A stretch of DNA of 64,000 nucleotides from an uncultured Tateyamaria sp. (GCF_947503045.1 NZ_CANNCF010000004.1:409338-473337); one strand, 5' to 3'; positions 9,950 through 20,166 are shown, counted from the first letter of the stretch. The notes: generated by a model from the letters alone, not told the origin. A program made the numbers and translations.

Positions 9950-10639
9950 ATGTCAGCAGATCAGCCCCGCGTTCTGGTCGTTGAGGACGAACCGGCGCAA
10001 CGTGAAGTGCTGGCCTATAACCTCGAGGCCGAGGGCTTTGCCGTGTCCCGCGCCGCGAACGGCGAAGAGGCGCTGTTGCTGATCGACGAGGACGCGCCTG
10101 ACATCATCGTGCTGGACTGGATGATGCCGAACCTGTCGGGCATCGAGGTCTGCCGCCGCATCAAGATCCGGCCCGAAACCCGCGTGATCCCGGTGATCAT
10201 GCTATCCGCCCGCGCTGAAGAGGTGGACAAGGTGCGCGGGCTCGAAACGGGGGCCGATGACTATGTGGTCAAACCCTATTCGGTGGTCGAATTAATGGCC
10301 CGTGTGCGCAGCCAGTTGCGCCGCGTGCGCCCCTCGACCGTAGGGCAGCGGCTAGATTTCGATGACATCGTTCTGGACGCTGAAAGCCACAAGGTCACCC
10401 GCGGTCCGGACGAGCTGAAACTGGGACCAACCGAGTTCCGCCTGCTCAGCACCTTCATGGAAAAGCCGGGCAGGGTGTGGAGCCGCGAGCAATTGCTAGA
10501 CCGGGTCTGGGGGCGCGACATTTACGTCGACACGCGCACCGTCGATGTGCATATCGGACGCCTGCGCAAGGCGCTCACTCAACATGGCGGCAGCGATCCG
10601 GTGCGCACGGTGCGTGGTGCGGGATATGCGCTGGGATAA
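9950..10639 (+). CDS. phoB: Phosphate regulon response regulator PhoB
   Basis: The OmpR/PhoB-type regulator of 229 residues has receiver residues E12/D13, phosphorylation site Asp56 in IVLDWMMPNLSG, Lys in VVKPYS, and a winged helix with TEFRLLSTFMEKPGRVWSREQLLDRVWG near the C-terminus. It should bind the Pho box at 4369-4397. It closes the phoR-pstSCAB-phoU-phoB cluster; about 217 bp with no recognisable terminator follow. Confidence 0.96.
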   Translation: MSADQPRVLVVEDEPAQREVLAYNLEAEGFAVSRAANGEEALLLIDEDAPDIIVLDWMMPNLSGIEVCRRIKIRPETRVIPVIMLSARAEEVDKVRGLETGADDYVVKPYSVVELMARVRSQLRRVRPSTVGQRLDFDDIVLDAESHKVTRGPDELKLGPTEFRLLSTFMEKPGRVWSREQLLDRVWGRDIYVDTRTVDVHIGRLRKALTQHGGSDPVRTVRGAGYALG

Positions 10640-10856
10640 GGGTAGGGTAAGTGTACATTTAATATAACCTGCATCCATCTGACATTTAACTTTATTGTCC
10701 AGACACAAATGCAACCGTTTGGTTGAACTTCCGCCGTCCCTTCATATCAACGGGTCACTCGTCATCGCGCGCTTTCTGAAAAATTTGAACGAAGTGTTCG
10801 TCGGCGGCTTTTCGACGTTATCAAAAAAGAAAGAGGTTTCGCGCTAGCCCTCGTGC

Positions 10857-11195
10857 ATGTGTAAATCTGCGCTTTGGATGGTGTTCGTGTTCTCTTTGGC
10901 AGGTCTTGCCGGGCCGGTCACATATATTGTGTCGCATTCTGGAAAACCCGATCCAAATCACCTCTACCTTGTCCTTGATCTCGGCGGCAAATCACGCGCC
11001 TTTGCAGACCCGGTTGCGCTCGGGGCGCGTGCTGTCGGACCACAACGCGGCATCCTCGCAGACATGATGGAAGCGTCCCCCAACACCAAGGACCGGCTAG
11101 AGGCGGCAGGCTATGTCGTTTTGCCCGGCGGCGCCTTGGCGGCCCTGTGCGGCTTTGAACCATCCCAGACAAAAAAACGCGTGGCACGTCTCTGA
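10857..11195 (+). CDS. Hypothetical protein with N-terminal signal or anchor
   Basis: The 112-residue product is not recognised. It has a hydrophobic N-terminus (about residues 5-25) resembling a signal peptide or anchor and then a small soluble part with two cysteines (one at residue 2, one near 99). There is no clear ribosome-binding site. It ends one base before the following chemoreceptor start, so it may be co-transcribed with it and could be an accessory or sensory partner, but nothing shows this directly. Confidence 0.55.
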   Translation: MCKSALWMVFVFSLAGLAGPVTYIVSHSGKPDPNHLYLVLDLGGKSRAFADPVALGARAVGPQRGILADMMEASPNTKDRLEAAGYVVLPGGALAALCGFEPSQTKKRVARL

Positions 11196-11196
11196 T

Positions 11197-12885
11197 ATGA
11201 TTACATTTATTACCTCATCCCGACAACGAAGCGCCTTTGCGCTCGCCATTGCCTTGTTCCCGATGGTTGCCATTGCGGCGTTTCTGACCGGTGGCATCCT
11301 TCTTGGTCCCATCGGCGCATCGCTGGCCTTCATTGTGACCGGCGCGCTGATGTCCATGACCAATCGAACGCTTGCCCCCATCGGCGCAGCCGTCGCGCTG
11401 ATCGGGCAGGCCATGGCATTTACCGCCGCATTTCAGGGCCATCCGTGGCAAATCGACAGTCACATGCTGTTCTTTGCGCTGCTGGCCTGCGTGGTGGGTT
11501 TGCGCAGCATTGTGGCACTGCTGGTTTGTGCGGCTCTCATTGCCGTTCATCATTTGGCGCTGTCGTTCCTGATGCCGTCGTTGATTTACCCAAGCGGTGA
11601 TTTCTCCTATAATTTTGGACGTACAGCGCTGCATGCAGCGATTGTCATCATTGAAACGGCAGCGCTTGTGCTGATGGTCCATCAACTCAATCGTCTGGAC
11701 AGACAAACAGAGGCACAGACCGAGGAATTACAAGCCAATCTGGCCGAAGCCGAAGACGCACGCCAGAACGCGATGCAACTCACGGCGATGGCCGAATCCT
11801 CAAAAGAAGAGGCGGAAGCTGCAAAACAACAGGCCGAAGCGGCTCTGGAGCAAGCCCAACAGGCCGCACGTATGCAGGAAGACGCCGAAATAGAGCAAAA
11901 AAGGCTGTCCCAGGAGCAAAACGACAAGGAAGCCGCGCGTAGCCATGAAAAATCACAAGTGATGAACGTGCTGCGCGAAGCCCTCATGCGCCTCGAAGGT
12001 GGCGATTTGACCACCCGCATCGAACAGAAACTGCCGGATGAGTATGACGAGGTCCGAACCGTGTTCAACACGGCCATTCAAACGCTGGATGATCTGGTGT
12101 CTGACGTCTCTCGCCATTGCGTGCAAATGGACACCGAGATCCGCGAAATTTCCGCCGCAACAGATGATCTGGCGCGCCGGTCCGAAGGGCAGGCGGGCGA
12201 CCTGCGCGAGGCCTCGCAGTTTTTGAGTGAGCTTACCAATAGCGTAATGCAGAATTCCAAAAACGTGGATCACGCCAATATGTCATCGCGTGATGCCAGA
12301 TCCAACGCATTGCAAAGCGGAACAGTTGTTTCCGAAGCCTCAACGGCCATGACAGCGATCCAGACCGGCGCAGAAGAGATCACGACGATCGTCGGACTGA
12401 TCGAGGATATTTCGTTCCAGACAAATCTGCTGGCACTGAACGCCGGCGTCGAAGCGGCGCGCGCCGGTGAAGCAGGTCGTGGGTTTGCGGTTGTTGCATC
12501 AGAAGTCCGCGCCCTGGCGCAACGATCCTCTGACAGCGTCACCAGCATCCGCGAACTGATCGAGCGCTCAAAGCAGCTGGTGAACAACGGCTCCGAAAAG
12601 ATTTCCGAGACCGTGAAATCCCTAGAGACCGTGGAAACAGGTATTGTCGCGATCAGTTCAAAGATGGCGATGGTGTCGGAAAGCACTCAGACGCAAAGCG
12701 AAGGCATTTCTCGGATCAACGCCTCGGTCGCCGAGATCGGCACGGTCACACAACGCAATGCCAGCATGTTCGAAGAAACCAACGCCGCATGCTCGAACCT
12801 GGCGCAGGCCGCCGAAGTGCTCAGGGACCTTACACGCCGCTTTCAAGTGTCGGAGCGCGCTGCCTCAGCAAGCAATGCAGCGTAA
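11197..12885 (+). CDS. Methyl-accepting chemotaxis protein
   Basis: A chemoreceptor of about 562 residues. The ATG at 11197 begins a hydrophobic domain of five or six helices (to about residue 165) with short loops, unlike classical receptors that have a large periplasmic sensor. A long Gln/Glu/Ala-rich coiled coil (about 170-255) and a HAMP-like segment follow, then the MCP signalling hairpin with [20 protein letters not shown] and [17 protein letters not shown]. An upstream in-frame ATG at 11113 overlaps the preceding gene and is not favoured. The ligand is unknown; sensing may occur within the membrane. Confidence 0.92.
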   Translation: MITFITSSRQRSAFALAIALFPMVAIAAFLTGGILLGPIGASLAFIVTGALMSMTNRTLAPIGAAVALIGQAMAFTAAFQGHPWQIDSHMLFFALLACVVGLRSIVALLVCAALIAVHHLALSFLMPSLIYPSGDFSYNFGRTALHAAIVIIETAALVLMVHQLNRLDRQTEAQTEELQANLAEAEDARQNAMQLTAMAESSKEEAEAAKQQAEAALEQAQQAARMQEDAEIEQKRLSQEQNDKEAARSHEKSQVMNVLREALMRLEGGDLTTRIEQKLPDEYDEVRTVFNTAIQTLDDLVSDVSRHCVQMDTEIREISAATDDLARRSEGQAGDLREASQFLSELTNSVMQNSKNVDHANMSSRDARSNALQSGTVVSEASTAMTAIQTGAEEITTIVGLIEDISFQTNLLALNAGVEAARAGEAGRGFAVVASEVRALAQRSSDSVTSIRELIERSKQLVNNGSEKISETVKSLETVETGIVAISSKMAMVSESTQTQSEGISRINASVAEIGTVTQRNASMFEETNAACSNLAQAAEVLRDLTRRFQVSERAASASNAA

Positions 12886-13064
12886 AGTAATTTGAACATA
12901 ATGTGGATTATAGGATTTTTTTGCACAGGATTCTGGCCACTACAGATGCCTTGTTTTCAAGGTTTTCACCGCGCCACTGGTTGCTTACCCGGTCAGAGCC
13001 CCCAAAGTAAAACAACGTTAAAACTGTCTTCTCCATTTAATATCAACACTCTACTGGTCGCTCT

Positions 13065-14258
13065 TCATGTCACGCGCGACTTCGTTTGATATTTCGGTTC
13101 GCGCCAGACGTCCGTGTTGATCACCTCTTCGATAATCTCGGCGGCACGCACGATCTCTGCCTGATCCAGATACAGCGGCGTGAACCCGAACCGCATGATG
13201 TTCGGTGCGCGAAAATCGCCGATCACGCCGCGCTCAATCAGTGCTTGCATCGCGGGGTATCCGTTTTCAAAGGCAAACGACACTTGCGAGCCGCGCACCT
13301 CGGCATCACGTGGTGAGGCCAGCGTCAGCGCCGGACAGCGTTTTTCAACCTCGGCGATGAACGTTTCGGACAGCGCGATCGAGGCTGCGCGCAAATCAGC
13401 CATATCAACCCCCTCCCACACCTTCAGCGCTTCCTGCAGAATCGACAGTTGCACCACGGACGGCGTGCCGACGCGCAGGCGTTCGGTGGACATGGCGGGC
13501 CGATAGGCCTGTTCCATTGCAAAGGGCGCGGCATGACCGAGCCAGCCGGACAAGGCCGGTTCCAGACCAAGCGTGATATCGGGGCGCGCATAGATGAAGG
13601 CAGGCGCGCCGGGTCCACCGTTCAGGTATTTATAGGTGCAGCCCACGGCAAATTCGGCGTTGCAGGCCGTCACATCGACCGGCACCGCACCGGCACTGTG
13701 GGCCAGATCCCAGATCATCACTGCACCCGCCGCATGGGCCGCCTTGGTGATCGTCTCCATATCGTGCATGCGGCCCGTGCGGTAATCGACCTGGGTCAGC
13801 ATCACGACGGCGACCTCCTCACTGATCGCTCCCAACACATCCTCAGCCGCCGGCGTGCGCAGCGCATAGTCCTTGTCGATCGTCTTGATCAGACCCTCGG
13901 CCATGTAGAGATCGCTGGGGAAATTGCCGCTGTCGGACAGGATCACCCGGCGATCCGGGCGCATTTTAAGCGCCGCAGCCAGGGCCTGATAGACCTTGAT
14001 CGACAACGTATCGCCTGTGGCGACAGAACCTGCGGACGCACCGATCAGACCGGCAATCGTATCCCCAACCTCGGCAGGCAGCGCCATCCATCCGGCGGTG
14101 TTCCACGCCTTGATCAGCTGGCCGCCCCACTCGTCCCGGATCACTTCGGTGGCGCGTTCTGCCGCGCCCTTGGGCAACACGCCCAGCGAATTTCCGTCGA
14201 GGTAAATGACCCCTTCGGGGATGTCGAACATCTCTTTTCTCGGCAGCGATACACCCAT
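13065..14258 (-). CDS. kynU: Kynureninase
   Basis: A PLP enzyme that cleaves kynurenine to anthranilate and alanine. The 397-residue product starts at the ATG at 14258 (MGVSLPRKEMFDIP), preceded by the purine-rich end of kynA, and shows YLDGNSLG near the N-terminus, WDLAHSAGA with the cofactor aspartate, and the PLP lysine in CTYKYLNGGPGAPAF. It lies 2 bp after kynA, forming a kynAU operon; no kynurenine formamidase (kynB) is adjacent. Confidence 0.95.
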   Translation of the reverse strand: MGVSLPRKEMFDIPEGVIYLDGNSLGVLPKGAAERATEVIRDEWGGQLIKAWNTAGWMALPAEVGDTIAGLIGASAGSVATGDTLSIKVYQALAAALKMRPDRRVILSDSGNFPSDLYMAEGLIKTIDKDYALRTPAAEDVLGAISEEVAVVMLTQVDYRTGRMHDMETITKAAHAAGAVMIWDLAHSAGAVPVDVTACNAEFAVGCTYKYLNGGPGAPAFIYARPDITLGLEPALSGWLGHAAPFAMEQAYRPAMSTERLRVGTPSVVQLSILQEALKVWEGVDMADLRAASIALSETFIAEVEKRCPALTLASPRDAEVRGSQVSFAFENGYPAMQALIERGVIGDFRAPNIMRFGFTPLYLDQAEIVRAAEIIEEVINTDVWREPKYQTKSRVT

Positions 14259-14260
14259 GC

Positions 14261-15100
14261 TCACAACTCCCCTCGCACATGCCACAACTCCGGAAACAGC
14301 TCGACCTCTAGCATGCGGCGCAGGTAACTCACGCCCGATGTGCCGCCCGTGCCGCGCTTGAACCCGATGATCCGTTCAACCGTGGTTACGTGATTGAACC
14401 GCCAGCGGCGAAAATAATCCTCAAGATCCACCAGCTTTTCCCCCAACTCATACAGCGACCAATAGGTGTCCACGTTCTCGTAAACCAGCTTCCATTTGGC
14501 CTGAATGTCCGGATTGGTGGCGTGTGGCGTGTTCAGCTGCGCCTCGGGGGCCCCCGCCCCGGTCCCGTCGATGGTGACAAAGAGATGGCGCACCACCTCG
14601 TCATAAAGGCTCGGCCGGGCCAGTTCCTGCGCCAGCAGATCATGAAATTCGGGAACATGCGCATGAGGTTTGAGCATGTTGGGGTTCCGGTTTCCGAGGA
14701 TGTATTCGATCATCCGGTACTGGTGCGATTGAAAGCCCGAAGACGGCCCCAACGTCTCGCGAAAGGTGGTGTAATCGGCGGGCGTCATGGTGCGCAGCAC
14801 GTCCCATGCGCTGTTGAGCTGCTCGAAAATGCGCGCCACCCGCGCCAGCATCTTGAACATGTGGCTCATGTCGCCCGCGATCAGCGCAGAGCGCGCCGCG
14901 TTCATTTCGTGGATCGCCAGCTTCATCCACAATTCGCTGGTCTGGTGCTGAATGATAAACAGCAGCTCGTCATGGGCCGTGCTGATCGGATGCTGCTTGT
15001 CCAACAAACCATCCAGCGACAGATAATCCCCGTAAGACATCGCGTCCTTGAAGTGCATCTTCGCCCCGTCGCGTTCGGGATCATAGGCCGTGCCGGTCAT
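14261..15100 (-). CDS. kynA: Tryptophan 2,3-dioxygenase
   Basis: A haem enzyme that opens the indole ring of tryptophan to N-formylkynurenine. The 279-residue product has normal bacterial length and the family blocks MSYGDYLSLDGLL, HDELLFIIQHQTSELWMKL with the distal histidine, and FKRGTGGTSGVSYLRR near the C-terminus. It is the first gene of the kynA-kynU pair and diverges from the SDR gene at 15207. Confidence 0.96.
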   Translation of the reverse strand: MTGTAYDPERDGAKMHFKDAMSYGDYLSLDGLLDKQHPISTAHDELLFIIQHQTSELWMKLAIHEMNAARSALIAGDMSHMFKMLARVARIFEQLNSAWDVLRTMTPADYTTFRETLGPSSGFQSHQYRMIEYILGNRNPNMLKPHAHVPEFHDLLAQELARPSLYDEVVRHLFVTIDGTGAGAPEAQLNTPHATNPDIQAKWKLVYENVDTYWSLYELGEKLVDLEDYFRRWRFNHVTTVERIIGFKRGTGGTSGVSYLRRMLEVELFPELWHVRGEL

Positions 15101-15206
15101 CGCGTTCCTCGTTTTCTGGCCGCAGTGCGAGTCATTTCGAGATGTATCCTTTGCGTCTCTTTATTGCGAGGCTACAATCGCGCAGCACTCATTTCGGAGG
15201 GGCCGG

Positions 15207-15980
15207 ATGGACCTCGCAGGCAAGATCATCATCGTCACCGGCGCCGCACATGGAATTGGGCGCGCCTTGTGTCATGCCTTTACAGCGCAAGGCGCCAAGG
15301 CCATCGCCTGTGTCGATCGCGACACAGAAGGTGCTCAACTGGTTGCGAGCGAAGTCAATGGTTTACCATTCACAGTTGATGTATCTTCCGAGGACCAAAT
15401 CGCCGCAATGATCGCCGAGGTCGAAGAGCGCATTGGCCCCATCGATCTGTTCTGTTCAAACGCGGGTGTCTTTGTGCCCGGCGGTGCGGAGGCCCCGAAT
15501 GACGACTGGCAGCGCCTGTGGGACATCAACGTCATGGCCCATGTCTGGGCCGCCCGTCACGTGGTGCCGCGCATGATCGCGCGGGGTGGTGGATATCTGC
15601 TCAATACGGCGTCGGCGGCCGGGCTGCTTAACCAGATCGGATCGGCCCCTTATGGCGTCACCAAACACGCCGCCGTCGGTCTGGCCGAGTGGCTTGCGAT
15701 GACCCATGGCGATGACGGGATCAAGGTGTCCGTGCTTTGCCCCCAGGCCGTGCGCACCGCGATGATCGACGGGTTCGAGGACGGCGTCGCGGCTATCGAC
15801 GGTCTGCTTGAACCCGAGGATATTGCCGCCGCTTGCGTCACTGCCATTCACGACGAGACGTTCCTCGTGTTGCCCCATGCCGGCGTGCTGGATTACATGC
15901 GCCACAAGACCGCTGACTATGATCGCTGGATCGGCGGCATGCGCAAGTTGAACCGGGTATACGGGGCCAAAGGGTCGTGA
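15207..15980 (+). CDS. SDR family NAD(P)-dependent oxidoreductase
   Basis: A short-chain dehydrogenase of 257 residues from the ATG at 15207, which has CGGAGGGG upstream. It shows the Rossmann motif TGAAHGIG near residue 12, the structural CSNAGVF, and the catalytic Ser and Tyr/Lys in TASAAGLLNQIGSAPYGVTKHA. Substrate unknown. Divergent from kynA and followed by a hairpin terminator; convergent with tesB. Confidence 0.88.
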   Translation: MDLAGKIIIVTGAAHGIGRALCHAFTAQGAKAIACVDRDTEGAQLVASEVNGLPFTVDVSSEDQIAAMIAEVEERIGPIDLFCSNAGVFVPGGAEAPNDDWQRLWDINVMAHVWAARHVVPRMIARGGGYLLNTASAAGLLNQIGSAPYGVTKHAAVGLAEWLAMTHGDDGIKVSVLCPQAVRTAMIDGFEDGVAAIDGLLEPEDIAAACVTAIHDETFLVLPHAGVLDYMRHKTADYDRWIGGMRKLNRVYGAKGS

Positions 15981-15982
15981 CA

Positions 15983-16015
15983 CTGGGGCGCTGCCCCAGA
16001 CCCCGTGGTATTTTT
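15983..16015 (+). terminator. Rho-independent terminator after the SDR gene
   Basis: CTGGGGC pairs with GCCCCAG around a three-base loop at 15983-15999, and a TATTTTT run follows at 16009-16015. It lies between two convergent genes. It is also copy A of an intergenic element found again near 21.5, 37.55 and 39.8 kb. Confidence 0.65.
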
Positions 16016-16029
16016 GGTCAGAAGAAACG

Positions 16030-16899
16030 CTAGGCCTTGGGCCTGATCGGGCGGATCAGCCCTTCTTGCGCGACCGAGGCGATCAGGGTGCCATCCCGGT
16101 TGTAGATCATGCCCCGGTTGAACCCGCGCCCGCCACCCGACCATGGGCTGTCCATGGTGTAGAGATGCCAGTCGCTGAACTGGGCGGGGCCGTGAAACCA
16201 GATCGCGTGATCAAGGCTCGCCGACATCACTTTTCCGGTGAACCAGGTCTGCCCATGCGGGCGCAGGGACGAGCCCAGCAGGTTCATGTCGGACGCATAG
16301 GCCAGCAGGCAGTGTTGCAGCGCCGGGCTGATCCCTTGTGCTGCAGCCATGCGGAACCACAGGTGATTCACGTCATCTGCCGGTTCGGGCGCGAAAAAAT
16401 CGCGCGGCGCCACCTCGCGGATGTCAATCGGGCGCGGGCGCAGGAATTCTTGGTGGTGTTTTTCGGGGATCTGGTCGACCACGGCGGCGCGCAGCGTGTC
16501 GCGATCCGCCAGCCCATCGGGTCCCGGCACATCGGGCATCGGGTGCTGGTGGCCCCACCCCTCTTCGTCCACGTGAAACGAGGCGGACATGTTCAAAATC
16601 TGCCGCCCGTGCTGGATCGCCACCACGCGGCGGGTGGTAAAGCTGCCCCCGTCCCGTGCGCGATCCACCTGATAAATCACCGGAATTTCCGGATCACCCG
16701 GACGGATGAAATAGGCGTGCAGCGAATGGCACAACCGGTCCGTCACCGTTTGATAGGCCGAGGCCAGTGCCTGCCCGATCACCTGCCCGCCAAAGATGCG
16801 GGTCGAGGTCTCACCCCCCTGCCCGGTGCCGCGAAACAGGTCAACCTCCAGTGGCTCAACCCGCAAAAGATCCAGCAATGTGTCATGGGCGTCGGTCAT
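16030..16899 (-). CDS. tesB: Acyl-CoA thioesterase II (TesB family)
   Basis: A double-hotdog thioesterase of 289 residues that hydrolyses acyl-CoAs. The N-terminal hotdog has TRIFGGQVIGQALASA and HSLHAYFIRPGDP; the C-terminal hotdog has the catalytic Asp in SLDHAIWFH and Gln in VAQEGLIR, as in E. coli TesB. It starts a leftward series with acyl-CoA themes (16-23 kb). Confidence 0.94.
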   Translation of the reverse strand: MTDAHDTLLDLLRVEPLEVDLFRGTGQGGETSTRIFGGQVIGQALASAYQTVTDRLCHSLHAYFIRPGDPEIPVIYQVDRARDGGSFTTRRVVAIQHGRQILNMSASFHVDEEGWGHQHPMPDVPGPDGLADRDTLRAAVVDQIPEKHHQEFLRPRPIDIREVAPRDFFAPEPADDVNHLWFRMAAAQGISPALQHCLLAYASDMNLLGSSLRPHGQTWFTGKVMSASLDHAIWFHGPAQFSDWHLYTMDSPWSGGGRGFNRGMIYNRDGTLIASVAQEGLIRPIRPKA

Positions 16900-16936
16900 G
16901 GCGTGGCCTCGTTCGTTCGGGTCTGCCCCTTGCCTG

Positions 16937-18139
16937 TCACATCAGCGCGCCCTGCACCAGCGCCTTGAGTTCGGCGCGCGCAGGTGTTGCTGACGAGGGG
17001 CTGAGTTGCGTGAACAGCACCGCGGTGATGTCGTGCACCGGGTCGATCCAGAAAAACGTCGAGGCCATACCGCCCCAGCTGAAATCACCCACCGAGCCCG
17101 GCACACCGCTTTGCGCCGGGTCCAGCACCACCGCCCCGCCGATGCCAAATCCCATGCCGCGCATGGGCTGTTCGGCAAAACTCGCAGGACCAAGGCTTGC
17201 GATATCGGCTGTCAGATGGTTGCGCATCATGAACGCCGCAGTTGCTGGCGAAACAATCCCCTGCCCGCCTGTGCGCATCGCTTCGGCAAAGCTCGCGTAG
17301 TCGTCGATTGTGCCCACCAGACCGCCGCCGCCGCTGAGGCAAGTGGGCGCGAAAAAGGGCGAGCCATTCGCATCATCGACAACCCGCAAATCGCCCTCGG
17401 CCTGCGCCCCGGCCCCCAGATCCATCGCATCGCCCGACAGGCGGGTGTAAAGTGTGGCAAAGCGGTCCGCTTGGGACGCGGCGACCGCGAACCCGGTCTC
17501 GCTCATGCCCAGCGGTTCAAGGATGCGCTGACGCAACACCGTGTTCAGCGACTGCCCGGTCACCACTTCGATCACCCGCCCGATCACGTCGATGCCCACC
17601 GAGTACTCCCACCGCGCGCCGGGCTCAAAGGCCAGCGGCAGCGCTGCCAGCGCGGCGCAGCTTTGCGCCAGCGTGCCTGCGCGCGGCGCAAAGGTCAGAT
17701 CGCGTTCCGCCATTGCCACCGGGACCAGACCGGGATTGAACGCATAGCTCAACCCCGACCGGTGCGTCAGCAACTGGTGCAGCGTTGGCGGCGCGCAAGG
17801 TGTGACCTGATCAAGGCGGCTGGCCCCGTCGATCAAGGCATGCGCATCGCCGAACTCCGGCAGAAACCGCGAAAGAGGCGCATCCAGATGCAGCGCGCCT
17901 TCTTCCACCAGCGTCATGAGCGCAAGCGAGGTCACCGGTTTCGTCATCGAGTAAATCCGCGCCACCGTATCGCGCACAAAGGGCGCACCGCTGTCGATAT
18001 CGCGCAGGCCCTGCGCGTCAAAGAACACCTCGCGCCCGTCCTGAAGGATCAGCACCGACAGCCCGGCAAAGATGCGCGCGTCCACGTAACGCGCCGCCCA
18101 TGTCCGGATACGCTCCAGCCGCGCAGGTTCGAGTTTCAT
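16937..18139 (-). CDS. Serine hydrolase of the beta-lactamase family
   Basis: The 400-residue protein has the SxxK nucleophile motif SMTK near residue 65 and a class-C-like Tyr motif in WEYSVG, with a late glycine-rich segment FSWGG in place of KTG. These EstB/PBP-like enzymes are usually esterases rather than resistance beta-lactamases. No signal peptide is visible, so it is probably cytoplasmic, which suits a role on CoA esters or lactones; that is inference from the neighbours. The stop of the next gene lies 4 bp upstream. Confidence 0.87.
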   Translation of the reverse strand: MKLEPARLERIRTWAARYVDARIFAGLSVLILQDGREVFFDAQGLRDIDSGAPFVRDTVARIYSMTKPVTSLALMTLVEEGALHLDAPLSRFLPEFGDAHALIDGASRLDQVTPCAPPTLHQLLTHRSGLSYAFNPGLVPVAMAERDLTFAPRAGTLAQSCAALAALPLAFEPGARWEYSVGIDVIGRVIEVVTGQSLNTVLRQRILEPLGMSETGFAVAASQADRFATLYTRLSGDAMDLGAGAQAEGDLRVVDDANGSPFFAPTCLSGGGGLVGTIDDYASFAEAMRTGGQGIVSPATAAFMMRNHLTADIASLGPASFAEQPMRGMGFGIGGAVVLDPAQSGVPGSVGDFSWGGMASTFFWIDPVHDITAVLFTQLSPSSATPARAELKALVQGALM

Positions 18140-18143
18140 CGCC

Positions 18144-19172
18144 TCACCCCCGGTCCAGCGCCTTCAGCCCGTTGGCCGCAAAGACCGGCACCAGCGTACC
18201 CAACTGCCGCGCCTTGGCGGGGTTGGAGGCATTGCCGTCCTGCGCCCGGCGCAGCACCCCCTGAATGATCGCCGCCATGCGGAAAAAGCAAAAGCCGAGG
18301 TAATAGCCAAAATTGTCGATGCGCGGCAGCCCGCGCCGCTCACAATAGGCGGCGATAAATTCGGCATCCGACGGTAGACCAAGAGGCTCACGATCAACGC
18401 CCATCAACCCGCGCCCCTGATTGCCCGGCGGCAGTTGCCATTGCATTATGACGGACGCCAGATCAGCAAACGGGTGGCCGATGGTGCTCAGCTCCCAATC
18501 GAGCACGGCCAGACAGCGCGTGCCTTCAGCCTCGAAAATCATGTTGTCGATCCGGTAGTCACCATGCACCAGCGTGCGCTGCCCGTCGTCGTCCGGCATC
18601 TCGTCGACAAGGCGGTCCATCAGGGTGTTCATGTCCGGCAGGTCCTGCGTTTCCGAGGCGCGGTATTGCTTGGACCAGCGCCCGACCTGGCGTTCCAGAT
18701 AGTGCCCGGGCGATCCGTAATCAGACAGGCCCACTGCGTCGATATCCACATCGTGCAGCGCCGCGAGCACCCGGTTCATGTCGTCGATCACAGCCGTCCG
18801 CTCGGGTGCTGCGACCCCTTGCATCAGCGGTTCGTTGAAATTGCGCCCCTCCACGTGGTCCATCACGTAGAAATCCGAGCCGATCACGTCCGCATCTTCA
18901 CACAGCACATGTACCCGCGCGACCGGCACTTCGCTGCCAAAGAGGGCGCGCTGCACGCGAAACTCGCGATCCACCGCATGGGCGGATTTGAGCAACTGCC
19001 CCGGCGGCTTGCGTCGCAGCACGTAATTGCCCGCGCCGGTTTTCAGCAGGAACGTGGGATTGGACTGCCCCCCTTCGAACTTTTGCGCCGTGATGGGGCC
19101 GTCAAACCCCGGCAAATGGTCACGCAGATAGGTGGCAACGGCCCCGGTATCGAGGGTCTGTGTCTCAGTCAT
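18144..19172 (-). CDS. Phosphotransferase family protein (ACAD10/11-type acyl-CoA kinase-like)
   Basis: An aminoglycoside-phosphotransferase-fold protein of 342 residues from the ATG at 19172. It has the catalytic loop HGDYRIDNMIF and the metal site LDWELSTIGHPFADLA, the signature of the kinase domain of ACAD10/11 and bacterial LvaA. That family phosphorylates 4-hydroxyacyl-CoAs so a dehydrogenase-like partner can eliminate phosphate. No such dehydrogenase lies in the window. The start overlaps the stop of the upstream flavoprotein gene by 8 bp, so they are translationally coupled. Confidence 0.85.
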   Translation of the reverse strand: MTETQTLDTGAVATYLRDHLPGFDGPITAQKFEGGQSNPTFLLKTGAGNYVLRRKPPGQLLKSAHAVDREFRVQRALFGSEVPVARVHVLCEDADVIGSDFYVMDHVEGRNFNEPLMQGVAAPERTAVIDDMNRVLAALHDVDIDAVGLSDYGSPGHYLERQVGRWSKQYRASETQDLPDMNTLMDRLVDEMPDDDGQRTLVHGDYRIDNMIFEAEGTRCLAVLDWELSTIGHPFADLASVIMQWQLPPGNQGRGLMGVDREPLGLPSDAEFIAAYCERRGLPRIDNFGYYLGFCFFRMAAIIQGVLRRAQDGNASNPAKARQLGTLVPVFAANGLKALDRG

Positions 19173-20166
19173 CGGCACCTCCGAAATCGCGTACCAGCAG
19201 CGCCCCTGCGGCCGCGTATTCTTCTGCCATACGGTCCACAATGGCGCCCGCCGGACCGACAGACTTGACCGCCCCGATCCCCTGCCCCGATCCCCAGATC
19301 GTCTTCCACGCCTTGGGCTTTGAGGACCCGGATGCAAAATTCATGGAACTGCTGTCTGCCTCAGGCAGGTTGTCCGGATCCATCCCTGCGTTTTCAACCG
19401 AGCCGCGCAGGTAGTTCCCCCAAACGCCCGTAAACAATGAGGAATAGACGATATCCTCCGCCCCCGACTCCACGATCATCTCTTTGTAGCCTACTTGGGC
19501 ATTGGCCTCGTCCGTGGCAATAAAGGGTGATCCGACATAGCCGAAATCCGCCCCCATCGTCCGCGCGGCCAGCAGGGCCTGCCCCGTGGCAATGGCGCCT
19601 GACAAGGCCACAGGCCCGTCAAACCACTCGCGTATCTCCGCAACCAACGCAAAAGGCGATTGCTGGCCCGCATGGCCGCCAGCGCCCGCAGCCACCGCCA
19701 CCAACCCGTCGGCCCCTTTGGCAATCGCCTTCCTGGCAAATGTGTTGTTGATAATGTCATGCAGCACAACGCCGCCACAGGAATGGGCGGCCTCGTTCAC
19801 CTCGACGCGCGCCCCTAGTGAAGTAATCCAGATCGGCACCTTGTGGCGGGCACAAATCTCCAGATCACGCTCCAGCCGCGTGTTGGACCGATGCACGATC
19901 TGGTTCACCGCAAAAGGGGCCGCCGGGCGATCCGGATGGTCCTGATTGTGGCGGTCCAGTTCATCGGTTATCTGCGTCAGCCACGCCTCCAGCAACGGCG
20001 GCTCGCCTTCGCCCTCGCGCGCATTGAGGGCCGGAAACGAGCCCACAATCCCCGCCTTGCATTGGGCAATGACCAGTTCCGGCACCGAAATGATGAACAA
20101 AGGCGCTGCGATCATCGGAATGCGCAGGCCCTGCAATGCGGCAGGCAAGTGGCTCTGTTCCGTCAT
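19165..20166 (-). CDS. Nitronate monooxygenase family flavoprotein
   Basis: An FMN-dependent TIM-barrel protein of 333 residues with MIAAPLFIISVPELVIAQCKAG at the N-terminus, GADGLVAVAAGAGGHAG binding the phosphate of FMN, and a C-terminal GSGQGIGAV. The family oxidises alkyl nitronates, and some members act as enoyl reductases; the substrate here is unknown. The ATG at 20166 is used; a GTG at 20178, with AGAAGG 7 bp upstream, is an equally good start. Part of the leftward acyl-CoA operon. Confidence 0.85.
   Translation of the reverse strand: MTEQSHLPAALQGLRIPMIAAPLFIISVPELVIAQCKAGIVGSFPALNAREGEGEPPLLEAWLTQITDELDRHNQDHPDRPAAPFAVNQIVHRSNTRLERDLEICARHKVPIWITSLGARVEVNEAAHSCGGVVLHDIINNTFARKAIAKGADGLVAVAAGAGGHAGQQSPFALVAEIREWFDGPVALSGAIATGQALLAARTMGADFGYVGSPFIATDEANAQVGYKEMIVESGAEDIVYSSLFTGVWGNYLRGSVENAGMDPDNLPEADSSSMNFASGSSKPKAWKTIWGSGQGIGAVKSVGPAGAIVDRMAEEYAAAGALLVRDFGGADD

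Noticed and set aside
16937..18139. Antibiotic-resistance beta-lactamase
   Set aside because: SxxK is present but the signal peptide and a KTG box are not, and the context is acyl-CoA metabolism; an esterase-type member is more likely.
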